64,000 nt of DNA from Trissonchulus latispiculum. Taxonomy: Eukaryota > Nematoda > Enoplea > Enoplida > Ironidae. Location of the stretch: assembly GCA_030248195.1 (NCBI GenBank), contig JASAND010011337.1, positions 1 to 64,000 on the forward strand, given 5' to 3'. Both the position numbers and the translations under genes were made by a program. The notes beneath the pieces are model-generated. The model ran no database searches. It was not told where the DNA came from and worked only from the letters and a program-made list of their open reading frames with translations. Shown here piece by piece: positions 36,501-41,283 of this stretch; within the stretch, counting starts at the first letter, position 1; each line of letters starts with the position of its first letter.

Positions 36501-38349
36501 GGGCGGATTTTCGTCAATCGAATTTCATTGAAAAGTTCGTCACGTGCTCAGTCACGTGCCTAAAAAATGACAGTAGTTGGCCAACAACGTACTTGCAGCA
36601 CTGTTTTCAAAATGGTGTCCCTTATTAGCCGGAAAAATTTGCTGTCCCTTATTGCCCGGTTTTACCCTACTAGGATTCCTAGCAAAGTATGACACAAAGC
36701 GCGCTCTTAGTTCTTAGAGCAAAAAGTGCTGTAACCTTCCTTCGGCTAATCTTACCATTTCCAATATGGGCCCTCCAGTGTATCAACATATTCGAACGGT
36801 ACAATCTGTGCGTTAAAGCTCGAAATCACGACAATTCACTTGGCCGAAGGGTCGGTTGTAGTCTTCCGTTCACAGAAATGTATGTAGGCGAACTGGTTTG
36901 ATGAAACAGGTCTATCTTTGGTCCGTTTATAGTAGTAATTGTTTTGTTCCGATGACAAAGGTTATGCTTAGTGTCGTTCTGTTGACAATGCGCAGTCTTG
37001 ATTTTAGGAATGGATTCGTTTCACCAAATGTGTCACGAGTAAATATATATTTGGCAGATTCTTATTATTTGCTTTTTGAAGAGCTCCCTATGCACCAGGT
37101 ATTATATTGAACTAGCAATATTTCTGGTGATTTTTCTTTTGTCCCATTTATTCATATTTATATATTTATTTATTCATGTGTTTATAAAAATGCCAGTAAT
37201 TAGCAAAAATAAAAAGATAATTGGACTTCGCGAAAACAACGGATATACAGTATACATTCTAAAGCGAGCGCGTTAACATTTTGCATATCCTCAGTAGACT
37301 CAAATAAATACATTACGATATGGCAGTTGAGAACGTTGGGTACCTTAAAGATGCATAGAAGTCAGAGGTTTAATGTTTTATTGGCTAATACTAATAGCTA
37401 ATACTAAACTAGGCTAGAAAAGACTAGACTAGAAAAGAAAAGAAAAAAATCCCGACTCGGTTTTATATGGAAACTGATTTGAGCATTGAAAACGAGTGTT
37501 ATTAGGCTACGGAATACTATTTAGTTTGTGTAAAAATAAAAAATTTATCGTTTCATACACTTTTTATAACAACCTGACTAATGTCGGTGCTCCTGTAAGG
37601 GAAGCTGGCATAGGAAGGATGGATAAGCCTGATATGGGAGTTAAACTGATGGGCCTGTGGTGTAGTGGTTAGCATGTCCGCTCCGGAGTAGAAGGGCCTT
37701 GGCTCGATCCCCGGCGAGACCAATTCCTTACTTACAACGGTGACTGAAAAAGCTGTACCTCCCTCTTCAATTCTCTCTTCTGGGTCCTGGTTTCGTGGAT
37801 ACGCGGGTGCCTGGCGCCTCCTGTTCGGGCTTGTCCTTAGTTTCTTTATGGTCCTGGTGGAAGCACTACACTTCGGTTAAGGGTGTGCCATCTCATGCAT
37901 TTTGTGGAAGTGGGATGCAGACTTTTAATAATTGCCATAGCGATTACTCGAGGTGTTTTACAAGCTATCCGAACCTCCATTACGTCTACAGCAAATGCAG
38001 GGCGTCTGTAGAAGCTCCTCCTGACGGGCAAAACCATTTGACAATGTCGACAATTTGCCCACGAGGGATGTGACGTGTCTGCTAGATCTTAGTTTTTAGC
38101 AAATTCTAGACTTGACATAACCCTCCAGTTATAGACAGTGTGAAGCCACTGCGGTATCAGAGGCTCTTTCGTAGATTTCAGCTAAGTTTGTTGCAGATAT
38201 CATCAAGACTGGCAGCAATCGGTGGGCTATCTGGTATACTTCTTGGTGCATCTGCAATCAGCGTTATTGAATTAATCTTGGCTGCTGCATCAATAGCTAG
38301 CGGTATAAAGAAAAAGATTACAGTTTTTGAATTAAACATTTATTGTTAG
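9275..38349 (+). CDS. Split gene: Cys-rich/EGF-like ectodomain fused to DEG/ENaC sodium channel (5' incomplete)
   Basis: Eleven exons give one continuous reading: 9275-9552, 9733-9903, 12875-13035, 13927-14132, 26962-27086, 27950-28113, 28583-28678, 29209-29320, 29649-29733, 37008-37098 and 38197-38349. Every intron is GT..AG and every exon phase matches its neighbour, giving about 546 residues to the TAG. The product has a Cys-rich N-terminal part, then DEG/ENaC ectodomain hallmarks in the right order: a FILECSF-type segment, YGDC, GLHVKLS, PFPMIEGYSIPGG, a paired-Cys palm region, CYCPQSC, an NIYL strand, then TM2 with the GAS selectivity-filter-type motif. Family role: trimeric amiloride-sensitive Na+ channel at the plasma membrane. 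The combination resembles nematode EGAS proteins. Missing: the 5' exon(s), any TM1 and the promoter. One exon between 29733 and 37008 may also be missing, since the segment after CYCPQSC is short. Confidence 0.85.
9733..9903 (+). CDS. DEG/ENaC gene exon: second Cys-rich module
   Basis: The acceptor lies after a pyrimidine-rich tract ending CTTTAAG. The donor is a perfect GTAAGT at 9904. Phase is 1 in and 1 out. It encodes a CPSGWQRGDRACYK start, two further Cys about 20 residues on, and a CEC end: a compact disulfide-rich unit. The CPSGW..CY start resembles C-type lectins, but the rest does not, so that family is not claimed. Confidence 0.6.
9904..12874 (+). other. Intron of the channel gene
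   Basis: Noncoding. An exon-like stretch near 12109-12251, with a CWKSV..C..C pattern faintly like the first Cys-rich exon and a GATG|GTAAAA donor, has incompatible phase at its possible acceptors, so I did not include it. At 10640-10860 short GAGTTAAA-type motifs occur in both orientations, consistent with an old foldback element. Confidence 0.5.
12875..13035 (+). CDS. DEG/ENaC gene exon: upstream ectodomain helix region
   Basis: Acceptor TTTGACTTGCCAG; donor CTCTG|GTATTC. Phase 1 in, 0 out, compatible with both neighbours. It encodes about 53 residues of charged, probably helical sequence (NDALEIMKK, FEFMKAYEDL) with no Cys, as expected for the variable region just before the conserved DEG/ENaC Cys segment. 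Confidence 0.6.
13927..14132 (+). CDS. DEG/ENaC gene exon: first conserved ectodomain Cys segment
   Basis: Acceptor ATTTGTATGTAG; donor GTAAGT at 14133; phase 0 in, 2 out. The end reads DDFILECSFGSNECN, which fits the family signature (D-x-I/L-L-x-C-x-F-x-G-x-x-C) that opens the conserved ectodomain. The preceding sequence is acidic and helical. The following intron holds the nested transposons. Confidence 0.8.
14476..14867 (+). repeat. 5' LTR, shortened and G-run-rich
   Basis: The last 42 bases (14826-14867) match the 3' LTR end exactly. Further upstream, blocks align only loosely with the 3' LTR (GGTTC..AACTTAA..AATAACTTAA), while other blocks are replaced by long G runs. Length is 392 bp against 694 bp for the 3' copy. 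Start is set at a TGT after ATTTT. Confidence 0.65.
14869..14886 (+). promoter_or_regulatory. Primer-binding site, tRNA-Leu type
   Basis: TGGTGTCAGGAGTGGGAT begins one base after the LTR end and is complementary to the 18-nt 3' end, including CCA, of animal tRNA-Leu(CAG) as I recall it. This fixes the LTR boundary and the start of minus-strand synthesis. Confidence 0.8.
14911..16035 (+). CDS. gag: Gag polyprotein, capsid part
   Basis: It starts at ATG 14911, 24 nt after the primer-binding site; the open frame upstream is the G-rich LTR and is not coding. The N-terminal 110 residues are Ala/Ser/Thr/Gln-rich low complexity. A coiled-coil-like stretch follows (about 15160-15420), then a typical Ty3 capsid-like domain (about 15480-15960) with the FSGKPDEQIKDWFRTF start, a W..Q..ADD segment and PYYKRALL near the end. 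It should build the particle in the cytoplasm. The frame ends at 16035, but real gag continues in the -1 frame: that frame is open from before 15963 and carries the zinc knuckle. The shift falls in a C-rich run near 15985-16000 and is either programmed or a one-base error. Confidence 0.85.
   Translation: MQRTPPRTRKTTAAAAAPASASAQSTRPTDPQSSSSDSSVNPQPPQPTQSSSSAAAVAVPDTAQSKASSETRLLSPEEIQNHLRQQAYQIHQDRTNISSLSSSLSSLESRLTALDSGLDQRLQQVGADLRRVQSDLSVVDPNFLAQLRQRNPITQLDSLRQAVDQLTQQPQIHHPQIPNLPQLPMAAGSFTLPKDALTVFSGKPDEQIKDWFRTFDFVTDAQNCDDAMKAKLVPVFMRKQAGKKYEDLDPAVKTDYPQLKAELIKKLERKEAEMLASLSLASRQQKPNEAVADFAWHIQQLADDGYPDMTSAAKDILVFRSFLQNLHPYYKRALLPLNPQNFQDAVQKAQQLEALEAMHPLPSIPIRQHLRCHT
15963..16520 (+). 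CDS. gag: Gag nucleocapsid part, frame-shifted from the capsid
   Basis: The frame is in register with the following glycoprotein and pol frames. It contains a coiled-coil segment (LQKTVEQLQDQMAQLTRQM) and one CCHC zinc knuckle (CX2CX4HX4C, about 16302-16343) in an Arg/Gln/Asn-rich context, the usual RNA-binding nucleocapsid. No ATG lies at its start, so it depends on reading through from the capsid frame by a -1 shift or on an undamaged parent sequence. Confidence 0.75.
16521..18485 (+). CDS. env: Envelope-like glycoprotein ectodomain between gag and pol
   Basis: It is continuous in frame with nucleocapsid. After a short coiled coil comes a hydrophobic leader (about 16771-16840, ending in an AxA-like site), then a Cys-rich ectodomain with at least 15 Cys before a basic furin-type site, RQKRQ (17634-17648), and a second part with several N-glycosylation sequons (NET, NKT, NYT, NWS, NTS). 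Layout is therefore signal, surface subunit, cleavage site, membrane-proximal subunit, as in captured viral fusion proteins. The family is unsure; the G-x-C..DG..LLW pattern faintly recalls glycoproteins of negative-strand RNA viruses such as chuviruses (inference). A TAA at 18483-18485 stops the frame just before the membrane anchor, which lies in the same frame after the stop. Confidence 0.7.
   Translation, partial: QPAQQAAMCNPWNEERERLVSELQREREMNQVLTEQNKRLVAQITDDSSPSFSQSACASISTSATASEGWSMKPDPPRRGATSKFSTLGTLLFFSLFLGVFLGTVQAGNVLIAPEHPMLCMSDEGKSFWKLPEPLQCYVSFTDPDSQPLATDVLLYKRNYVQYKSKAYKCTKVKQEKDVKTYFFGTHHVELDKKVNIRVDADECYSMKEWHKCSEGPLAKIGDLYETNKQLDWWYPGGGINCCYYKHFEITNCFLHEAYVYKRHHTQQMESTAGDVSHCDYSSGACQLKDGTYLLWDVNQDEGCEFLPWKPLPGHQWDENWLSEDGNLALTFRKGWVTKDCEGKELHVSDQGIPFRILGQKLYWAHRAKTVRQKRQANEATATSAPAISPDQEAEIQRYLAKAGKPILRSWAEKNGIVTTDILASSLQAITLKESSNIRFAFAHALGAVCKMAANTLEILKADLLANPTLTVRAVLQRPNVYARAGGMAVEVWPCQSLEPGNYWLAAMNETCTKEIPIKFRYHGEEHLGYMDVVTNIVQTHGLPAECSHSKEIPFRLQNKTLLYKPDGTYSELRDIPELRIFDWNYTSSWTFEPTIFHQIVMYNWSDLQTQITLNELLGELNFQRKILDSLGMKERYNTSTQVGTQNFIANIMD
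18483..18485 (+). other. In-frame TAA between Env ectodomain and TM-Pol
   Basis: The codon lies in a frame otherwise open from gag nucleocapsid to the end of integrase (about 16.0-22.8 kb). The next codon is GGG. It is either an inactivating mutation or a regulated readthrough stop that would switch between a soluble ectodomain and an anchored Env-Pol product. Confidence 0.8.
18501..22805 (+). CDS. pol: Env membrane anchor fused to Pol (protease, RT, RNase H, integrase)
   Basis: This is the same frame as the glycoprotein; only TAA 18483-18485 separates them. It begins (TTG 18501; no ATG needed if read through) with a hydrophobic TM segment, residues about 6-30, and a basic Arg/Ser-rich tail, then a Ser/Pro linker. 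Protease: LDTGSE with Asp222. RT: palm YIDD at 653-656. RNase H: Asp802 in TTDAS. Integrase: an H2C2 zinc finger starting at His1036, and the DDE triad Asp1105, Asp1165 and Glu1201 with the standard 35-residue spacing. A chromodomain is not seen. All catalytic residues are present and the 1434-codon frame has no other break, so the element is young or recently active. Initiation is unresolved: readthrough, splicing or repair of a mutation are all possible. Confidence 0.9.
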   Translation: MYGLSLNWFQIWTFLCCFYITLGFLLAHCFPNGVEVAGMLNVTRLWTPLRAYLANLNRRWRQANFRPSRSSRRSRPNTPGTMNVDPESGHVSMDDPADSATLDRLLHEDAASFTSETTSKRPKLTQAEIPMVNLATLPREPPSSFSGRLDAIPESSEHSFSTFRVPPPPPVRSTTRAKRSLQREEAVYSGGINAISSSGPPLAALTNIALQIETLPVHGLLDTGSELTIIHKDLLEQLPLAVNNTFMTKSVTATSVTGQRIPIIGAVKATIHLGKASFEQELFVTTSMTHSMILGLDLLRRFKTVEVDFIKRRVKLGDQYLRLTREKGVPEIMVLEKLTVPPRCEMMIPCAYLRNGFDGSGIFEPHVENLGKMNLYAARALLPSIAHGSTIAIKVLNPTHQPVPVYANTVLGTVEEYQGINNEEVGYRVNSLTTNPTPYEPKTASWIEEQLDLSNTDLTPEQKKELINILLQFEDRFVGPDGELGRTDWVEHTIDTGDARPIKQQPYRIPVAQRRVVKEHIDKMLSQGVIKPSYSPWSSPIVLVSKKDGTLRFCVDYRKLNAITKKDVFPLKRIDEILDALGGARHFTTLDMASGYWQIQMADKDAEKTAFTTLYGLYEFTVMPFGLCNAPATFQRLVDIVLSGLQWHNCLAYIDDIVVFSRTFDHHLGDLHSVFLRLREANLVLKLSKCTFCREKIIYLGHQISRNGIEPNPEKTSAIRNFPRPKSAHDVRAFIGLCSYYRRFIEGFATIASDLHYLTRKNVQFEWTEGCETAFNTLKEKLTSEPILIYPDFEKPFLVTTDASNIGVGAVLGQVRDDGEHPVAFASRLLTNTEKNYTPTEKECLAMIFAVKTFRHYLYGHKFTLVTDHNALCWMLTLKTPNGRIARWAMDMRNYNYDVIHKPGKSNKVADPLSRYIPESCETSVKEICDEGNDDDQIPSYRVNALICEKSDAELQEIKKEQAEDPDFKDMISYLRDKEIPADPKQAAEVILASPRYSLQDGVLIHLYPKFAPRGVLNEQLAIPQKRRLALLQAYHDQPMGAHLGYGKTYLKLLERYFWPTMHADVKKYCDTCHGCQARKRPLKKSKAPMVPIKVGGPFECVGVDILGPFPMSQSGMKYIIVFMDYFTKYPECAAIPDQTAATVAKIFVTDILCRHGAPRRLLSDRGTNFMSELLAEVLALCGTLKVSTSPYHPQCDGMVERFNRTLLGMLTTYVNTGNTDWDVYLPLVLFAYRSAEHESTKMSPFRMVYGRTPLLPTDAALALPELNYNDAPTYAEELTSQLRAVWSIASDLLRQAQDKQKTLYDRGTCWPEWRIGDKVLMNFPKRRKLALQWDGPYIITGLRLPNVAITPIHGKRMGQEQIVHSNRLKLYRDPFVPGITEYQTTRRSLANAEPEPPTMGQIHEHTLSPVSAGIPSRRYPERQRHPPERYRPT
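22806..23409 (+). other. Noncoding spacer between pol and ORF3
   Basis: AT-rich, about 0.6 kb, with no ORF of note. It may hold a subgenomic promoter or splice acceptor for ORF3; pyrimidine-rich stretches precede AG dinucleotides near 23350-23400, but nothing decisive is seen. Confidence 0.6.
23410..25299 (+). CDS. ORF3: novel Cys-rich protein downstream of pol
   Basis: Starts at ATG 23410; 629 residues, uninterrupted, ending 69 bp before the 3' LTR. The N-terminus has two CxxC pairs (CRRCG.., CSRCG) spaced like a zinc ribbon. A long Pro/Ser/Thr-rich linker follows (residues about 50-290). Then comes a dense Cys cluster (PCRRCNTRMVPCLCRLCHQCG, cut here to the pattern C-x2-C..C-x-C-x2-C-x2-C; then CWRC..CRCSVCLSCF..C) and a C-terminal 250-residue domain of mixed hydrophobic character with no TM or signal peptide. 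I recognise no family. The intact frame in an element with intact pol argues for function. RNA/DNA binding or a regulatory role is only a guess from the zinc-type clusters. It occupies the place where env normally sits. Confidence 0.75.
   Translation: MDIRHTCRRCGLIRTISVQGDSVDAFRHAQPCSRCGQTASIMVQEETSSPSVPPPWALTTMQTGPPLMASVSSFPNVGPWFGNAESYGSPQGISGGIRFALPTISPPPGLQKTPVYGAVAMGHYVVQSPSPASAVPSRADAVGAWFRPLAPTPTPGPAVTSNSSTPLNDEPTAVTLPQPPSQVEVTMETFPSVVSVTKDATQASSGLEEVNSKPVDHSQRSGSRPLTPAGRSGGDDESLFHEALDIPTVAVVPAIEAIETPGTVAIQPVNVPADDSVSIPLGAEASNPDPRPVEPDENPRIPPCRRCNTRMVPCLCRLCHQCGLTVEDHGRYPNPFCEAFKSRPLREDCWRCVEVTSARSRLCRCSVCLSCFNFDCLDGDPCTRPRLTYIDANYQEQIIPNFLLHVVQYHRHHRTQMDFFIWFDLRSIELIRVPNFLRLLREVQELCSTLDVQSTYRLPATFNILPPSVEIPAGITLMGLSAVATLSNDKCFVVKVVLAYWATYHYVYSTRWVFNRRIGSILLGGDPASDRPPDAPAYRYRDELTGFERYPDQTIVHFLTCLHLMLASPLYGGSIASATRLLLRSKTWRRSSIACVGRLQLTTGLRRLVLVGLDQANTLVRILDVPLPP
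25356..25368 (+). promoter_or_regulatory. Polypurine tract
   Basis: A purine-rich stretch, ACGAGGAGGGAAG, lies immediately before the 3' LTR and is the expected plus-strand primer site. It defines the LTR start at TGTGACAG (25369). Confidence 0.8.
25369..26062 (+). repeat. 3' LTR, 694 bp
   Basis: Starts TGTGACAG and ends CGCCGTTACA (TG..CA). The final 42 bp equal the end of the 5' LTR. It is AT-rich with direct CTCCCGAGAC-type repeats at about 25880-25935. The flanking ATTTC resembles the ATTTT before the 5' LTR. Confidence 0.9.
26063..26961 (+). other. Rest of intron after the Ty3 insertion
   Basis: AT-rich noncoding; 26730-26822 is the GGCCCG-rich right end of the hAT-like element. A clean acceptor, AATTTTTTCACAG, ends the intron at 26961. 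Confidence 0.6.
26962..27086 (+). CDS. DEG/ENaC gene exon: YGDC segment
   Basis: Phase 2 in, 1 out; donor G|GTAACT. It encodes FRKSYKYFLDPNYGDC, which fits the family's F-x-Y-F-D-P-x-Y-G-N-C signature, and ends GEPN-G where the next exon supplies the rest of the Gly codon before LHVKLS. It joins exactly in frame across the 12.8-kb intron that contains the retrotransposon. Confidence 0.85.
27126..27601. mobile_element. Intronic MITE with short inverted ends
   Basis: Ends TCGACAAATTAAATAYTG occur in inverted orientation at about 27126 and 27601. The inside contains three related copies of a block with AGATCTAGTT..CACAACA..GTGATATA and TCTTACAAAT..GGCAA. There is no coding capacity. Confidence 0.5.
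27950..28113 (+). CDS. DEG/ENaC gene exon: GLHVKLS to IPGG segment
   Basis: Acceptor GTTAGTGTTGTAG; donor GTAAGT; phase 1 in, 0 out. It encodes GLHVKLSTEF (family GLxLxL) and KPFPMIEGYSIPGGYIT, matching the family's P-F-P..G-F-x-I-P-P-G-x-x-T-x-I pattern of the palm/thumb region. Confidence 0.85.
28583..28678 (+). CDS. DEG/ENaC gene exon: PYGKC segment
   Basis: Exactly 32 codons, phase 0 to 0; acceptor TGCATTCTAG, donor GTAAGC. It encodes KASPYGKC (family L-x-x-P-Y-G-x-C) and ends EPYNLK, which leads directly into the Cys pair of the next exon. Confidence 0.8.
29209..29320 (+). CDS. DEG/ENaC gene exon: palm Cys pairs
   Basis: Acceptor TATATTCCGCAG; donor ACA|GTAAGC; phase 0 in, 1 out. It encodes KCHLSCYQRF and GKCRCYDP, matching the family's Y-x-x-x-x-C-x-x-x-C-x-Q..C-x-C-x-D-P arrangement. 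Confidence 0.85.
29649..29733 (+). CDS. DEG/ENaC gene exon: CYCPQSC segment
   Basis: Acceptor TATCTTTCATTTAG; donor GTAAGC; phase 1 in, 2 out. It encodes KCMYS and CYCPQSC, the conserved C-x-C-x-x-x-C just before the pre-TM2 strand. The usual Y-x-x-x-S segment after it is not seen before the next exon, so one small phase-2/2 exon may be unrecognised in the 7.3-kb intron. Confidence 0.75.
30028..30465 (+). pseudogene. GIY-YIG endonuclease domain of a Penelope-like retroelement
   Basis: The frame contains VPCRDLDKVYIGKTSRPLSP, then RLKQHKK, AEH and W..V..VL..R..LRKRQVKE, the order of the Penelope-type GIY-YIG nuclease: Y-I-G with K-T-S-R, the helix with R and H, and the late Arg/Glu positions. 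Function in a complete element is target nicking for integration. Here only this C-terminal domain remains, with no upstream RT palm and no obvious start, so it is a dead fragment in the channel-gene intron. Confidence 0.7.
30690..31560 (+). repeat. Dispersed AT-rich repeat R2, copy 1
   Basis: It aligns over about 0.85 kb with 45490-46490 in the same orientation (shared blocks include GATATGAAGGACATATGGGC). Noncoding in all frames. The left edge has a GGATCAAGTCCC motif resembling a pol III B box. Confidence 0.75.
31958..32860 (+). repeat. Dispersed AT-rich repeat R1, copy 1
   Basis: Same orientation as, and about 0.9 kb of similarity to, 34834-35720. Shared blocks include TCTCCGATTTTGCTC, CTCAAAACAAGACAAG and GCATACACAGAATTCTTATG. 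No ORF is shared between the copies, so it is not protein-coding. Confidence 0.8.
33637..34864. mobile_element. TIR element flanked by a 71-bp direct duplication
   Basis: A 1086-bp unit (33708-34793) has inverted ends GGGGGGTTGYACCAAATAAG and many internal AAATAAGGGACA motifs in both orientations (33950-34030 and 34320-34385). On both sides lies the same 71-bp sequence (33637-33707 and 34794-34864), which in the right copy continues into repeat R1. There is no transposase. Confidence 0.75.
34834..35720 (+). repeat. Dispersed AT-rich repeat R1, copy 2
   Basis: See 31958-32860. Its beginning overlaps the 71-bp duplicated segment, which shows that the TIR element inserted into the start of this copy. 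Confidence 0.8.
36415..36671. mobile_element. MITE with GGGTAAAACC ends
   Basis: About 255 bp, with inverted ends GGGTAAAACCGGG and flanking TA on both sides, as in Tc1/mariner-type MITEs. Subterminal AATAAGGGACA motifs in both orientations link it to the element at 33708-34793. Confidence 0.75.
37008..37098 (+). CDS. DEG/ENaC gene exon: pre-TM2 strand
   Basis: Acceptor GTCTTGATTTTAG; donor CACCAG|GTATTA; phase 2 in, 0 out. It encodes SRVNIYLADSYYLLFEELPM, corresponding to the family's V-N-V-Y-F..Y-E-x-I-x-E-x-P strand immediately before TM2. Confidence 0.8.
37651..37721 (+). repeat. tRNA-like head of a SINE
   Basis: Contains an A-box-like TGTAGTGGTTAGCATG and a B-box-like GGCTCGATCCC about 35 nt apart, as in tRNA-derived SINEs. 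The acceptor stem does not pair, so it is not a functional tRNA. An unrelated body of uncertain length follows into the TM2 intron. Confidence 0.6.
38197..38349 (+). CDS. DEG/ENaC gene terminal exon: TM2
   Basis: Acceptor TAAGTTTGTTGCAG, phase 0. It encodes LAAIGGLSGILLGASAISVI (family: G-G-x-x-G-L-x-x-G-x-S-x-x-S-x-x-E-x), the TM2 with the G-A-S filter-type triplet and the conserved Glu following it, then a very short cytoplasmic tail to TAG 38349. The degenerin-type Ala site upstream cannot be assigned safely. No clear AATAAA lies within the next 100 bp. Confidence 0.9.
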   Translation: MSSRLAAIGGLSGILLGASAISVIELILAAASIASGIKKKITVFELNIYC

Positions 38350-38592
38350 TTGCTACGGTATATCACTGCGAACTGTCGAATTAGATTCTGAGCATAATAT
38401 ATATTACGTTATTCACTGTTCTATGGGGACACATTTTCCGACATTGACTGCTCTGTGGGGACACATTTGTCTCTATGGGGACTTTTTTCAGGACCCCATA
38501 GAGAAATTTCAGGAAAACGTCGCTATGGGGTCATCCATCATGTAGAGAATTTTTTTGTGATCAATATTAGAGTAGCGTAGAGCAGTAGCGGA

Positions 38593-38945
38593 GCTACTGG
38601 AGATAGTTGGAAGGCTGAAATTTTGCATACATATGTTATTGGGCATGGGGAATTCACTGGTGGTGTAACTTTGCTGATCTGACCCATGGCTGGCCATATC
38701 TGGTTCAACTGGTTCAAAGTTGAACCAGTTCCTGGTTCAAGCTACTGGAGATAGCTGAAAGCTGAAATCTTGCATACAAAGGTTATTGGGCATGAGGAAT
38801 TCACTGGTGGTGTTACTTCGCTGATCTAACCCATGGCTGGCCAGATGTGGTTCAACTGGTTCATGGTTCAAGCTACTGGAGATAGCTGAATGTCTGAAAT
38901 TTTGCATGCAAAGCTTATTGGGCATGGGGAATTCAGTGGTGGAAT
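38593..38945 (+). repeat. Three tandem copies of a 130-150-bp unit
   Basis: Units begin GCTACTGGAGATAG and contain TTATTGGGCATG.GGAATTCA and, in the first two copies, CCATGGCTGGCC. The third copy is truncated. Short GGTTCAACTGGTTCA motifs separate the copies. Noncoding. Confidence 0.85.
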
Positions 38946-39177
38946 TTGTGATTGCTGCTGCCACAGTTATGGCAGCGTTCCCAAAAACTAGACGGAGGAC
39001 AAGTAGGAAAAATGCTCCTTGCAGTCGCATGAAAAAGTTAATATGAGCTATGATGGTCAACATTTAAATGTGTCAAGGACACGATTTAAAATGTTTAATA
39101 TGAGCCAACATCTAAATAAGTAGAGGACAAGATGTAAACGGCTCATATGAGCCGCTACGTTTCTCTTGGGCTCATTT

Positions 39178-39282
<105 letters not shown>

Positions 39283-40046
39283 AGTTTAATACAAGTTTTA
39301 AGAAAAATACTTCTTCAGCAACCACATTAAAAGTCTCATTAAAGTTTCGTTTCAGCGTGGAACGCAGAGATGTCCATGCTGAACCTAGGTTTCAATTTCA
39401 GCCCCTCCCCACAATCGAAATTCCACGTAACCAAGTAGATTGATTTGAAGAAGTTGAAAAACTGGGGCTTACTGGCACACTTCCCCGCGGATGGCAACAG
39501 TCTGAAAGGCTCTGCCCGTCACACCAGACAAACACATTACCGCCCGGTTAGTCACCTTCACTCCTACTCCACTAAATTGTACCAAGACTATACAATAGAT
39601 AAGAGTGTGACAGCTGGGAGGCTCTCTGTTATCAGCTCTCGAGCCATGCTCGTACGCTAACGGCCCACCCAGCCACGCATTGCAAATGCGTACCTAGTGG
39701 ACCTCCCCCGGAAATCAGCACGCATCACGCAATTGCGTATGCTCACTTTTCTGCAGTAAGCCACCCCTATCCCGCAAATGTGACCTATCATTCGCCCCTC
39801 CCCCCGCAAATTAACATCACAAATTGATTTGAAAAAGTTGAAAAACGGAGCTTACTGGAACACTTACCTTTTAATGGCAACTGGGACACTCTATCCTTCA
39901 CACCAGACCCACTCATTAGCGCATGGTTATCGCCTTCACTGCTACTCCACTAAGTTGTGCCCACTATTCCTGTTGTAAGGAGTTGTATGTTTTACAGAAC
40001 GACGATGGCAAATATGTAAGATGTCATTGATAGATAAGATTTGCAG

Positions 40047-40314
40047 CGTTTCGAATCCCATCAGTTTCAGGAAGCTGACTATATTCTTTCTCTGCACAAG
40101 CGTGAGGTTGGCGTTAATAAGGCCATCTACTGGGACGACTGGTCCAAGGTCACAAGCACAGTAGATGGATCAGAATTGAATCACGGCCTTTCTCATCATC
40201 TTTTTAACATTAAACACTGGGAATATAGAGATTTTACTGAAAAACAACTTGCAAACATTGTTTTCTTGGCGGCCAACATTGATTCCATGCAAAATGAAAC
40301 AGCGATTAGCCAGC
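40047..40314 (+). other. Exon-like ORF in duplication unit 1
   Basis: The stretch runs from an AGATTTGCAG acceptor to a CAGCTG|GTAATT donor and is open for about 90 codons, with balanced amino acids, four Trp/Tyr-rich blocks and no low complexity. The related block in unit 2 (about 42870-43140) has stops and indels. I do not recognise the protein. It could be an exon of a downstream gene or an old pseudogene. Confidence 0.35.
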
Positions 40315-40555
40315 TGGTAATTTTCAATTTCAAAAGAACGCTCATCGAATAGTGATAAAACGTCGGAACTACTTCATCCATAGGGCCACTTGTAGCGTTA
40401 AGTTTACTGAACAGTCTGGACAGATCATCAATGGAATCTCACGATTTCAGCTTATCCAATAGCTTGCACATGCTAGTGATATTGGGCGTCTTCTTTCAGA
40501 AGGGATTAAGCTAAGAAGAGGATCTTATCACAGAGCGTCAAATACTTTGTTTTAG

Positions 40556-41283
40556 CAAGAGTACATAATAACGAGAGTACATAATAACTAAGAGTGTGAC
40601 AAGCGTCAAGCTCTTAGTTATTAGGCTTGGGGACATGATATGCACGATAACGGCTGACCCCCCCACAAATTAGACCTATCACTTCAAAGAAATTCGCACG
40701 CTATGCTTGTGTGCTGAAGCAAGCAACAGACGCACGCAGAAAACCAACTGAGTAGTTGTGTTTTCGAGCTTTAGAACGTATTCATACGTGCGAATTTCTT
40801 TGAAGTGATGGGTCTAATTTGTGGGGGGATCAGCCGTTATCGTGCAGATCATGTCCACAAGCCTAATAACTAAGAGCTTGACGCTTGTCACACTCTTAGT
40901 TATTATGTACTCTTGATAATAATAAGAGTATGCCACTAGGCAAGCTCTATGTTATCAGAGCAAAAACTATGCTCTGCACGCTAACGGCCCAACCCCCCGC
41001 AAATCAGACCCTAGTGACCCCCCCCCGCAAATCAGTACCTAGTCGAAACGGGGGTACGCTCACTCGCTGTATGTTTATGTGCTTAAGCTCGAAAACACAA
41101 GCATTGCGTGCGCGAATTTTGTGCCTGCTTCGAGCTTTAGAACACAAACATAGCGCTCAAAATTCTTTGAAGTGATGGGTCTGATTTGCGGGGGGGGGTG
41201 GGCCGTTAGCGTGCAGAGCATAGTTTTTGCTCTGATAACATAGAGCTTGCCTAGTGGCATACTCTTATTATTATGTACTCTTG
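40556..41283. mobile_element. Nested MITEs with CAAGAGTACATAATAA ends
   Basis: The outer ends CAAGAGTACATAATAA (40556) and its inverse (to 41283) are flanked by GTTTTAG on both sides (40549-40555 and 41284-41290). Inside are two long foldbacks: 40574-40914 (arms over 120 bp, with GATAACGGCTGACC and CACTTCAAAGAAATT) and 40923-41268 (arms with AAGAGTATGCCACTAGGC and CGCTAACGGCC). The arms are C/G-run-rich around the middle. Noncoding. Confidence 0.8.

Noticed and set aside
37651..37721. Functional tRNA gene
   Set aside because: No acceptor-stem pairing and a poor anticodon arm; fits a tRNA-derived SINE better.
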